A stretch of 21,174 bases of DNA from JAGWRA01 sp035534615. GTDB taxonomy: Bacteria; Acidobacteriota; Vicinamibacteria; Vicinamibacterales; CAVVIG01. The first letter of the stretch is position 1; each line of letters starts with the position of its first letter. The notes below the pieces were generated by a model. That model searched no databases. It was not told where the DNA came from and saw only the letters and a list, made by a program, of their open reading frames with translations. The stretch covers positions 1-21,174 of the forward strand of contig DATLRO010000039.1 of assembly GCA_035534615.1 (NCBI GenBank), written 5' to 3'. Of this stretch, positions 7,357 to 14,275 are shown piece after piece. The position numbers and the translations under genes are program-made.

Positions 7357-8628
7357 TCAGACGGTCGTCCCGTCCGGGACGGTCGCGTCCTTGGGGACGA
7401 CGATGATGCCGTCCCGGATGACGTACCCGTCGCCGTCGGCTTCCTGGACCCCCGCCTCGTTCACCAGCCGCACGCCGTCGCCGATCCGCGCGTTCTTGTC
7501 GACGATGACGCGGTCGAGCACGACGTCGCGGCCGATGCCGAGCGGCGGGCGGTTGCCGCGCGCCGGGGCCTCGTCTTCTTCCTCGTAGAAGTCCGCGCCG
7601 AGCAGCACCGACCGCGTGATGTGCGCTCCGCGGCTGATGCGCATCCGGACCCCGACGATCGACTCCCGCACGGTGCAGTGGTCCAGAAAGCCGCCCTCGA
7701 CGACGATGGCGTTGTCGACGGCGCAGTCGTTGAAGCGGGCGCCCGGCAGGAAGCGCGGATGCGTGAAGATCGGCCGCCGCGGGTCGTAGAACTTGAACGG
7801 GGCGCCCGGCCGCGTGAGCATGATGTTCGCGTCGTAGAAGGAGGGAATCGTCCCGACGTCCGCCCAGTAGCCGCGGTACAGGTAGGCCTTCACGTTGTGG
7901 GTCTGCAGCGCGCCCGGAATGATCTCCTTGCCGAAGTCGGTGCCGCTGTGGCGTGCGAGCGTCTCCAGCAGCACGTCGCGCGAGAAGACGTAGATGCCCA
8001 TGGAGGCGACGAACGGCCGGTCCGGCGTCACGCCGCCGAACGTCGACCCGGCGGCCAGGCTCGATCCGATCGCCGCGAGCCGCTCGGCGGTCGGCTTCTC
8101 CTCGAAGGCGGTAATCTGCCCCTGCCGATCGAAGTGAAAGATGCCCATCGAGGTGGCGTCCTCGGCCGTCACCGGCTGCGCCGCCACGGTGATGTCGGCC
8201 TGCCGGTCGATGTGGGCGTCGACCAGCTCGGCAAAGCTCATCCGGTACAGATGATCGCCGGCGAGGATCAGGTAATAGTCGGCCTCGTAGCGCGCGAAGT
8301 GGCGGGCGGCCTGGCGGACCGCGTCGGCCGTCCCCTGGAACCAGTGGGAGCTGTCGAGCGTCTGCTCCGCGGCCAGGATGTCGACGAATCCGCGCGAGAA
8401 CAGATCCATGCGGTAGGTCTGGCTGATGTGCCGGTTGAGCGACGCCGAGTTGAACTGCGTCAGCACGAAGATCCGGCGCACGTCGGCGTGCAGGCAGTTG
8501 CTGACCGGGATGTCGATCAGGCGGTACTTGCCGCCGATCGGCACCGCCGGCTTGGACCGCATCGCGGTGAGCGGAAACAGCCGCGTCCCGCGGCCGCCTC
8601 CGAGGATGAGCGCCAGGACCTCGTTCAT
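7357..8628 (-). CDS. glgC: Glucose-1-phosphate adenylyltransferase GlgC
   Basis: Makes ADP-glucose from glucose-1-phosphate and ATP, the committed step of bacterial glycogen synthesis, in the cytoplasm. The 423-residue length is normal. The N-terminal nucleotidyltransferase domain has GGGRGTRLFPLT (10-21), SKPAVPIGGKYRLID (25-39), QGTADAVRQ (98-106), LILAGDHLYRM (120-130) and FEEKP (175-179). GYWADVGTI (253-261) follows. The C-terminal left-handed beta-helix runs from about 290 to the end. The form is closer to the cyanobacterial/plant type than to E. coli. The ATG at 8628 overlaps the phoR stop as ATGA, with GGAGGGA nine bases upstream inside phoR, so translation is probably coupled to the kinase. 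A glycogen gene inside a phosphate block is unusual and implies shared control. Confidence 0.95.
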   Translation of the reverse strand: MNEVLALILGGGRGTRLFPLTAMRSKPAVPIGGKYRLIDIPVSNCLHADVRRIFVLTQFNSASLNRHISQTYRMDLFSRGFVDILAAEQTLDSSHWFQGTADAVRQAARHFARYEADYYLILAGDHLYRMSFAELVDAHIDRQADITVAAQPVTAEDATSMGIFHFDRQGQITAFEEKPTAERLAAIGSSLAAGSTFGGVTPDRPFVASMGIYVFSRDVLLETLARHSGTDFGKEIIPGALQTHNVKAYLYRGYWADVGTIPSFYDANIMLTRPGAPFKFYDPRRPIFTHPRFLPGARFNDCAVDNAIVVEGGFLDHCTVRESIVGVRMRISRGAHITRSVLLGADFYEEEDEAPARGNRPPLGIGRDVVLDRVIVDKNARIGDGVRLVNEAGVQEADGDGYVIRDGIIVVPKDATVPDGTTV

Positions 8629-10439
8629 GCGTGATGTCCCTCCGCCGCGGCCGGCGCGGCCTCGCGGGCGGCCGGCAGCCGGACGGTGAAGACGGCCCCG
8701 CCGCCCGGCCGGTTCTCCGCGCGCACGTCGCCGTCCAGCAGGCCGACCAGATGTTTCACGATGGCGAGTCCGAGCCCCGTCCCCCCGGGATCCTGCGTGC
8801 GCGACTTGTCCACCCGGTAGAACCGCTCGAACACCCGCGTCAGATCGGCCTCCGGAATCCCGGGCCCGCGGTCCGCCACCGTCAGCACGATGCGATCCCC
8901 GTCCCGTCGCGCGTCGATGTCCACGGCCGAGCCGGGGGGCGAGTACGCCAGGGCATTCTCCACCAGGTTGCGGAGCACGTCGTGCAGTTTCGCCGGATCG
9001 GCCTGCACGGCCTCCGCCGGCGGCTCCACGCGGACGGTGACGCGCTGCTCGCGCGCCGCCGCCTCCGGCGCGAGATCCGCCACGACGCTCTGGATGACGC
9101 CGCGCGTGTCGCACCGCACGACATCGAGCGCCTCCTGCCGGGCGTCCAGGCGCGCCAGGCGGAGCAGGTCCTTGACCAGCCGCTCCATCCGCAGCGAGTG
9201 CCGCGCGATGATCTGGAGGAACCGCTGCCGTTCTTCGGCGTCGCTGCCCTCGTCCAGCAGCGCTTCGACGTAGCCCCGGATCGCCGTGAGCGGCGTGCGC
9301 AGCTCGTGCGAGACGTTGGCGACGAAGTCCCGCCGGATCTGATCGGCCAGCCGCAGGTCGGTGATGTCGTGCAGCACCAGCACGGCCCCGCCGCCCCCCG
9401 ACGCCGCCACCGGCGCCGCGCGGACCAGCAGCGTCTGGCCGGAATCGGGCGCCAGCGAGAGCTGCAGGCCGGCCGGCTCTTCGCCCCGCAGCGACGTGTC
9501 CAGGAGATCGGCGATGCCGGGATGCCGGATCGCCTCGAGATAGTGGCGGCCCGTGGCGTCCGGCCGCAGCCGCAGGAACCGCCGCGCCGCGTCGTTGGCC
9601 GTCCGGACCGTCCCCGTCCGGTCCACCACCAGCACCCCTTCGACCATCCCCGAGAGAATGGCCTCGGTCCGCGCCCGATCGCGCGCCATCTCGTCCAGAC
9701 GCCCGGCGAGCGTGTGGACCGATCGGTCCAGCGCCTGCGCGACCCGCCCGAGCTCGTCCTCCCCGAACGCGAGCGGCGACGCCGTCAGGTCGCCCGCGGC
9801 GACCCGTCCCGCCGCCGCGGCGATCGCCCGCACCCGCCGCGTCATCAGCGAGGAGACGAGCCAGGCGAGGGCGGCCGAGCAGACGAGCGCAATCAGGCTG
9901 GCCAGGGCCACGAGGCGCCAGACGGCGTGCAGCTGCTGCCGGATGCCGGTCAACGGGCGCTCGAGCCGCACGAACGCCACCCCCGGCTGGCCGGTCGCCT
10001 CCACGGCGACGTCGAGCACGTCCACGCCCAGGCGATCGTTGTAGTGGCGGGAGACGCCCGCGCCGCTCTGCTGCGCCGCACGGATCTCGGGAAGGTCGGC
10101 GTAGGAACCGAGGGACGGCAGATCGGTCGCAGCCCGATCCGAGTCGCCGACGACCTGTCCGCCGGGGGCGATGAGCGTGACGTGCGCGTCGACGTCCCGG
10201 CCGAGCTGATCGGCCTCGGCGTCGAGGCTGCCGCCGTTGCGGGTCCGGACGCGGCGCGACAGCAGCTCGGCGGCCAGCCGCGCTTCGGCGACCAGCGTCC
10301 CTTCAGCCTGCCGCCGCAGATCCGTGTCGAGCGATGAGCCGATGAAGACCCCGGCGACCACCAGGCCGCCGGCCGCGACCAGAAAGGCCGCCAGGAAGGT
10401 CTTCGTACGAAATCCGGCGCGGGCAGGGAAGAGCGCCAT
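8625..10439 (-). CDS. phoR: PhoR-type membrane sensor histidine kinase
   Basis: A two-component sensor that would phosphorylate the adjacent PhoB-like regulator. In the 604 residues I see a first membrane helix (about 13-33), a periplasmic region of about 130 residues, a second helix (about 167-190), HAMP (to about 245), a PAS-like domain (about 250-350), HisKA with the phosphoacceptor H378 in VSHELRTPL, and HATPase with NLVENALAYSP, DRGPGIP and GTGLGLAIVKHL. The ATG at 10439 is preferred; a TTG lies one codon upstream. The ribosome-binding site is weak. The phoB stop is 58 bases upstream. Domain order fits the extended PhoR/WalK-like kinases with a periplasmic sensor rather than the short E. 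coli PhoR. The Pho assignment rests on the neighbouring pst genes. Confidence 0.9.
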   Translation of the reverse strand: MALFPARAGFRTKTFLAAFLVAAGGLVVAGVFIGSSLDTDLRRQAEGTLVAEARLAAELLSRRVRTRNGGSLDAEADQLGRDVDAHVTLIAPGGQVVGDSDRAATDLPSLGSYADLPEIRAAQQSGAGVSRHYNDRLGVDVLDVAVEATGQPGVAFVRLERPLTGIRQQLHAVWRLVALASLIALVCSAALAWLVSSLMTRRVRAIAAAAGRVAAGDLTASPLAFGEDELGRVAQALDRSVHTLAGRLDEMARDRARTEAILSGMVEGVLVVDRTGTVRTANDAARRFLRLRPDATGRHYLEAIRHPGIADLLDTSLRGEEPAGLQLSLAPDSGQTLLVRAAPVAASGGGGAVLVLHDITDLRLADQIRRDFVANVSHELRTPLTAIRGYVEALLDEGSDAEERQRFLQIIARHSLRMERLVKDLLRLARLDARQEALDVVRCDTRGVIQSVVADLAPEAAAREQRVTVRVEPPAEAVQADPAKLHDVLRNLVENALAYSPPGSAVDIDARRDGDRIVLTVADRGPGIPEADLTRVFERFYRVDKSRTQDPGGTGLGLAIVKHLVGLLDGDVRAENRPGGGAVFTVRLPAAREAAPAAAEGHHA

Positions 10440-10497
10440 CAATGGGTTGTCCGTCGTGGGACGCCGCCAGGCGCTCCTATTCTTTCCCGTTCAGCGG

Positions 10498-11217
10498 TCA
10501 ATTCTCAACAGGGTCCCCGGCCGATCCCTCTTCCGGCGCCGGATCGAGCAGCTTGTAGCCGAACTGCTTCACTGTCACCAGTGCACCGGTCAGCAGCGGC
10601 AGCTTCTCCCGCAGGCGGCGGACGTGGACGTCCACGGTCCGGGTGCCGCCGGTATAACGGTAGCCCCAGACGTCGGACAGCAGCAGGTCGCGCGACAGCA
10701 CCCGGCCGCGATGCTGGATCAGGTACTCGAGCAGCAGGAACTCCTTGGCGGTCAGCCGGACGGGCGCCTCCTTGACCGAGACGACATGGCGCTCGCGATC
10801 GACCTGGATGTGGCCGTAGTTCAGGACCGGCTCGGTCGGCACCTGCCGGCTCGTTCGCCGGAGCAGCGCACGGACGCGCGCCACCAGCTCGTTCGGGCTG
10901 AACGGCTTGGCGAGGTAGTCGTCCGCGCCGAGCTCCAGGCCGACGATCCGATCCGATTCCTCGGCCCGGGCGGTCAACATGATGATCGGCACGGCCGACG
11001 TCGCCGGATCCGCGCGCAGCGCGCGGCAGATCTCGAGGCCGTCCATCCCGGGCAGCATGAGGTCCAGAATCACGAGATCGGGCGGACGGGATCGCAGCGC
11101 GGGCAGCGCCTGCCGCCCGCTCGTGATGATGTCGGTCGACAGCCCGGCCTTTTCCAGATAGCGGGCCACCAGCCCCGCGATGTCCGGGTCGTCCTCGACG
11201 ATGGCGATACGCGTCAT
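10498..11217 (-). CDS. phoB: PhoB-type response regulator (OmpR/PhoB family)
   Basis: A DNA-binding response regulator of 239 residues. The receiver domain has acidic E8-D9-D10, phosphoacceptor D52 in LVILDLMLPGMDG, T82 and K104 in AKPF. The C-terminal winged helix (about 137-235) contains RLTAKEFLLLEYL, the recognition-helix region TRTVDVHVRRLREKL and the wing TVKQFGYKL. The ATG at 11217 gives a normal N-terminus directly at the receiver fold. An upstream ATG at 11334, with AGG eight bases before it, would add 39 residues of low-complexity sequence; I consider it unlikely, although 11217 has no clear ribosome-binding site of its own. It heads the leftward phosphate block and is divergent from the S9 peptidase. 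Partnership with the adjacent kinase is inferred from position. Confidence 0.92.
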   Translation of the reverse strand: MTRIAIVEDDPDIAGLVARYLEKAGLSTDIITSGRQALPALRSRPPDLVILDLMLPGMDGLEICRALRADPATSAVPIIMLTARAEESDRIVGLELGADDYLAKPFSPNELVARVRALLRRTSRQVPTEPVLNYGHIQVDRERHVVSVKEAPVRLTAKEFLLLEYLIQHRGRVLSRDLLLSDVWGYRYTGGTRTVDVHVRRLREKLPLLTGALVTVKQFGYKLLDPAPEEGSAGDPVEN

Positions 11218-11351
11218 GACGGGCCGACGATTATCCCGGGATGGCGGCTGGGCCCGGGCGCCGGTCTCGGCGGACGAGCGGGAAACGGGCGAGGCTTCCG
11301 GGGCGTCGCCTTCCGGTTCGAGGCATGACGGCATTGTAGTTTACCTGCCTT

Positions 11352-11375
11352 GCCGGCCGAAGTGGCCGGGCCGGC
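11352..11375. repeat. Inverted repeat in the phoB/peptidase divergent gap
   Basis: GCCGGCC (11352-11358) pairs with GGCCGGC (11369-11375). An alternative tighter hairpin pairs CCGGCC (11353-11358) with GGCCGG (11364-11369) around a five-base loop. A ten-base palindrome, ACGCATGCGT, follows at 11385-11394. These lie upstream of both divergent genes and could be regulator sites or leader structure, but GC-rich DNA makes such repeats common. Confidence 0.3.
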
Positions 11376-11419
11376 TACACTCTGACGCATGCGTGTTTCG
11401 GCGAGGTTTCGACGCAGGA

Positions 11420-11439
11420 GGGGCCGGGTGGGGGGCGGG
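11420..11439 (+). other. G-quadruplex-forming motif
   Basis: Four G-tracts (GGGG at 11420-11423, GGG at 11426-11428, six G at 11430-11435, GGG at 11437-11439) are separated by loops of only two, one and one bases. Loops this short favour a stable parallel quadruplex. The motif lies in the gap between phoB and the S9 peptidase gene, about 65 bases before the peptidase start, and is followed by tandem GGCC units at 11441-11455. Confidence 0.5.
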
Positions 11440-11503
11440 CGGCCGGCCGGCCGGCGTTTAGTGATAGAGTCCCGTCACAATTTCTGGACCGGGAGGCTCA
11501 TGC

Positions 11504-13684
11504 ATGATGCGGAAGGCGGGCTGGGCAATCGGCGTGGCGTGTCTCGTCGTGACCGGGCTGGCCGTTCGCACGGTGGCGGCTGCCCGATCGACCGCCTCGG
11601 GACGGCTCACGATTGAGACGCTGCTCGATATCCGGTTTCCCTCCGCGCCGGTCTTCTCGCCGGACGGCCGGACGGTCGCGTTCCTGTGGGATCGCGCCGG
11701 CGTGCAGAACGTCTGGACGGCGCCGGCGGCCGGCGGACCGCCGACGGAACTGACCCACGACGACCGGGATCTGATAGGCGGCCTGTTCTGGGGACACGGC
11801 GGCCGGACGCTGTACTTCGGCCGCGATGGCGCGCTGTGGAAGGTGCCGGCGGCCGGCGGCGCGCCGGCGGCGGTCTGGGCGAAGGACGACAAGGGAGGCG
11901 CGTTCACGCTCTCTCCCGGCGGGACGCGCGTGGCGTTCATGCGGGCGGGCGATCTGTTCGTCCGCCGGCTGGACAACGGCCGGGAAATCCGGCTGACCGA
12001 TACGCCGACGACCGAGCACGACCCCGTGTGGGCGCCCGACGGCGCGCACCTGGCGTTCACCATGGATACGGCCACCCGCCACGAGGAGGCCCCGGCGTTC
12101 TTCGGGGCGAAGATCCTGTTCACCTGGTTCGAGCGGACCGACCCGGAAGTCGGGGTCGTGCCGGCTGCGGGCGGCCCGATCGTCCACCTCGCGCCGGCGC
12201 CCGGCAGCGATTCGTCGCCCGCCTGGGTCGACGCGCACCACGTGACGTTCCAGCGGGTGAGCGACGACGTCCGGACGCGCGAGATCGTGGTGGCCGACAC
12301 GACCGACGGAGACGGCCGGGTGGCCCACCGCGACGTGTATCGCCGGTGGTGGGACATGCTCTATCTGGACGCCGAGCCGCAGCCGTCGCCGGACGGGAAG
12401 TGGATCGCGTTTCTCAGCGACCAGGACGGGTGGGCGCACCTGTACGTGATGCCGGCGGCCGGCGGGGACCCGGTGCAGATCACGCACGGGCACGCGGAGG
12501 TCGATCGCCTCGCCTGGTCGCCCGACTCGACGCGCATCGCGTTCGACGTCAACGCCGCCGCGCACCCGGGCCGGCGCGAGCTGATGGTGGCCGACATCGG
12601 GACCGATCCGGCGGCCGCCCGCCTGGCGACGATCACGACCGGCATCGGGACGAACACGGCGGCGCAGTGGTCGCCCGACGGCCGCACGCTGGTCTACGAG
12701 CACACGGACCCGCGTGAACCGGCCGACCTCTACACCGTGCGGGCGGTGCCGGGGGGGCGGCCGGCGCGGCTGTGCGAGTCGCTGCCCGCGTCGGTGAATC
12801 GCGCCGATCTCGTGGCGCCGACCTTCGTGCACTATCCCTCGGCCGACGGCACGCCCGTGCCGGCCTATCTCTTCGTGCCGCCGCATCTCGATCGGACGAA
12901 GCGGCATCCGGCGATCATCTGGGTGCACGGCGACGGCATCAACCAGAACTACGAGGGGTGGCACATCCACCGGGACTACGGCGTCTACTACAGCTTCCAC
13001 CAGTACCTGGTGCAGCACGGCTACGTGGTGCTGGCCGTCGACTACCGGGGCAGCATCGGCTACGGCCGGGCCTGGCGGGAGGCGGTGTATCACGACCTGG
13101 GCGGCAAGGACTTCCAGGATGTCGCGGCCGGTGCGAAGTACCTGAAGTCGCTCGGTTACGTCGACCCGCAGCGGATCGGCATCTGGGGGCTGAGTTACGG
13201 CGGGTTCCTGACCCTGCAGGCGCTCACGCTCACGCCGACGCTGTTCAACTGTGCCGTCGACGTGGCGGGGGTCGTCGACTGGAAGGACTGGTACCAGGAT
13301 CCGGGGGGCGACTGGATCCGCGGGCGCATGGGCCAGCCGAAGGATCACCCCGCGCTGTATCACGACGCCTCGCCGATCTACCGGGTCGACCGGATCGTGC
13401 GGCCGCTGCTGGTGCTGGGCGGCACCGCCGACCTCAACGTGCCGTTTTTCGAATCGGCCCGTCTGGTCAACGCGCTGCAGGCCGACGGCAAGTCGTTCGA
13501 CTTCATGATGTACCCGGGGGAGTTCCATTACTTCCACCGCGCGCAGGCGCTGCGCGACGCCTGGCGGCGCGTGGCCGCGTTCTTCAACCGGCACCTGCAG
13601 CCGCGGGGACGGGTGAGGTCTCGGAGTGTCACGAAAGTACGCACAGCGGGCCATGTCTTGAGTTGGGCGGGGCATTCGCGCTAG
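11504..13684 (+). CDS. Exported S9-family (prolyl-oligopeptidase-like) peptidase
   Basis: A serine peptidase of 726 residues, probably periplasmic. An N-terminal signal peptide (MMRKAGWAIGVACLVVTG, cleavage near AAA) precedes a beta-propeller with repeated PD40-type units (SPDGRTVAFLW, APDGAHLAFT, SPDGKWIAFLSDQDG, SPDSTRIAFD, SPDGRTLVYEH) over roughly residues 45-420. The C-terminal alpha/beta-hydrolase domain holds the triad S564 (GLSYGG), D643 (GGTADLNV) and H675 (GEFHYF). The propeller normally limits access to peptides. The ATG at 11504 is followed by a second ATG at 11507. GGGAGG at 11491-11496 suits either. The closest functional analogues are dipeptidyl-peptidase IV/acylaminoacyl-peptidase-like enzymes; substrate is unknown. 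It stands alone between divergent phoB and the fluoride block. Confidence 0.93.
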   Translation: MMRKAGWAIGVACLVVTGLAVRTVAAARSTASGRLTIETLLDIRFPSAPVFSPDGRTVAFLWDRAGVQNVWTAPAAGGPPTELTHDDRDLIGGLFWGHGGRTLYFGRDGALWKVPAAGGAPAAVWAKDDKGGAFTLSPGGTRVAFMRAGDLFVRRLDNGREIRLTDTPTTEHDPVWAPDGAHLAFTMDTATRHEEAPAFFGAKILFTWFERTDPEVGVVPAAGGPIVHLAPAPGSDSSPAWVDAHHVTFQRVSDDVRTREIVVADTTDGDGRVAHRDVYRRWWDMLYLDAEPQPSPDGKWIAFLSDQDGWAHLYVMPAAGGDPVQITHGHAEVDRLAWSPDSTRIAFDVNAAAHPGRRELMVADIGTDPAAARLATITTGIGTNTAAQWSPDGRTLVYEHTDPREPADLYTVRAVPGGRPARLCESLPASVNRADLVAPTFVHYPSADGTPVPAYLFVPPHLDRTKRHPAIIWVHGDGINQNYEGWHIHRDYGVYYSFHQYLVQHGYVVLAVDYRGSIGYGRAWREAVYHDLGGKDFQDVAAGAKYLKSLGYVDPQRIGIWGLSYGGFLTLQALTLTPTLFNCAVDVAGVVDWKDWYQDPGGDWIRGRMGQPKDHPALYHDASPIYRVDRIVRPLLVLGGTADLNVPFFESARLVNALQADGKSFDFMMYPGEFHYFHRAQALRDAWRRVAAFFNRHLQPRGRVRSRSVTKVRTAGHVLSWAGHSR

Positions 13685-13687
13685 TCT
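13658..13687 (+). promoter_or_regulatory. Sigma70-like promoter for the fluoride riboswitch
   Basis: TTGAGT (13658-13663) and TAGTCT (13682-13687) lie 18 bases apart and resemble -35 and -10 elements. A start about seven bases after the -10 would place the RNA 5' end at 13694 or so, just before the aptamer at 13698. The -35 lies within the end of the peptidase gene and the -10 spans its stop codon. The positioning supports the call; each hexamer alone is only moderate. Confidence 0.4.
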
Positions 13688-13697
13688 TAAGGACATT

Positions 13698-13755
13698 GGG
13701 TGTTGGAGTTCACCCTATAACCGCCCACCTTTCTTCGGGGGCAGATGACTCCTAC
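13698..13755 (+). ncRNA. Fluoride riboswitch aptamer (crcB motif)
   Basis: The conserved features of the fluoride aptamer are all present. P1 pairs GGGTG (13698-13702) with CACCC (13711-13715). The P1 loop TTGGAGTT carries GGAGTT (13705-13710), which pairs with GACTCC (13747-13752) as the pseudoknot. ATAACCGCC lies at 13717-13725. P2 is GCCC (13723-13726) with GGGC (13739-13742). The 3' signature GATGACTCCTAC is at 13744-13755. The usual CTGATGACTCCTAC appears here as CAGATGACTCCTAC, one change. It lies upstream of crcB, the standard gene for this riboswitch class, so fluoride should switch that gene on. Confidence 0.93.
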
Positions 13756-13778
13756 GAGCGTGGCTCAGGATGTCATTT

Positions 13779-13877
13779 GCCGTACCATCGCACAATCCGA
13801 GTCAGCTCCCGTGGACGTCCGGGTTCCGGTACGTGACCGGCCGCCACGGCGGTGCCGTACCTGACGCGTGGAGTACG
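13779..13877 (+). promoter_or_regulatory. Riboswitch expression platform with competing stems
   Basis: Between aptamer and crcB start are four mutually complementary boxes: GCCGTACC at 13779-13786, GGTACG at 13828-13833, GCCGTACC again at 13854-13861, and GTACG at 13873-13877, which overlaps the space between ribosome-binding site (GGAG, 13870-13873) and start codon. Boxes 1:2 and 3:4 can pair together, masking the start region. Boxes 2:3 pair instead in the alternative fold, freeing it. The aptamer's ACTCC (13748-13752) is also complementary to GGAGT (13870-13874). No T-run follows the hairpins, so translational control is more likely than termination. Complementarity is seen; the switching mechanism is inferred. 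Confidence 0.5.
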
Positions 13878-13878
13878 T

Positions 13879-14256
13879 GTGGTCAGCTATCTGATGATTG
13901 CCCTGGGCGGGGCGCTGGGTGCCCTCGCCCGATACGCGGTCGGCGGCTTCGTGCAGTCCCGGATGGGCGCCGTGTTTCCCTACGGCACGCTCGTCGTGAA
14001 TCTGACCGGCTGTCTCCTCATGGGATTCGTCATGACCCTGATCGGTGATCGGGTGGTCGTGGCGCCGGAGTTCCGCTTCCTGGTCCCGATCGGGTTCATC
14101 GGCGCGTATACGACCTTTTCCACGTTCGAGCTCGAAACGTTCCGCGTCATCGAGGACGGCGCGTGGCTGATCGGGGCGGCGAACGTCGCGGTCAGCGTCT
14201 TCCTCGGCTTCCTGGCCATCTGGCTCGGGACACTGGCGGCACGGAAGCTGTTCTGA
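13879..14256 (+). CDS. crcB: Fluoride channel CrcB/Fluc
   Basis: A small inner-membrane protein (125 residues, normal for the family) that as a dual-topology dimer lets fluoride leave the cell. Four hydrophobic helices are visible. Family motifs are GGALGALARYAVGG near the N-terminus, GTLVVNLTGCLLMGF in helix 2 with the conserved asparagine, and GAYTTFSTFELE in helix 3, with the TTFST break that contributes to the ion path. I chose GTG at 13879, with GGAG five bases upstream; the longer GTG at 13852 lies inside a predicted hairpin and would add nine residues before the first helix. It is preceded by the fluoride riboswitch and followed after 19 bases by the first dynamin-like gene. Confidence 0.95.
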   Translation: MVSYLMIALGGALGALARYAVGGFVQSRMGAVFPYGTLVVNLTGCLLMGFVMTLIGDRVVVAPEFRFLVPIGFIGAYTTFSTFELETFRVIEDGAWLIGAANVAVSVFLGFLAIWLGTLAARKLF

Positions 14257-14275
14257 ACGGAAGGGGCGCGGTTCG

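Noticed and set aside
5624..10337. Long plus-strand frames antisense to porin, glgC and phoR
   Set aside because: They show no domains or membrane pattern and their composition is that of mirrored GC-rich codons; the minus-strand genes are unambiguous.
11218..11334. Longer N-terminus for PhoB from the ATG at 11334
   Set aside because: It adds 39 low-complexity residues ahead of a receiver domain that normally begins at the N-terminus. An AGG upstream keeps it a minor possibility.
11498..13696. A 732-codon minus-strand frame antisense to the S9 peptidase
   Set aside because: Low-complexity arginine/valine/proline composition; the plus strand encodes a complete peptidase with its catalytic triad.
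13828..13861. Rho-independent terminator in the crcB leader
   Set aside because: The hairpin exists but no T-run follows, so it fits a translational switch better than termination.
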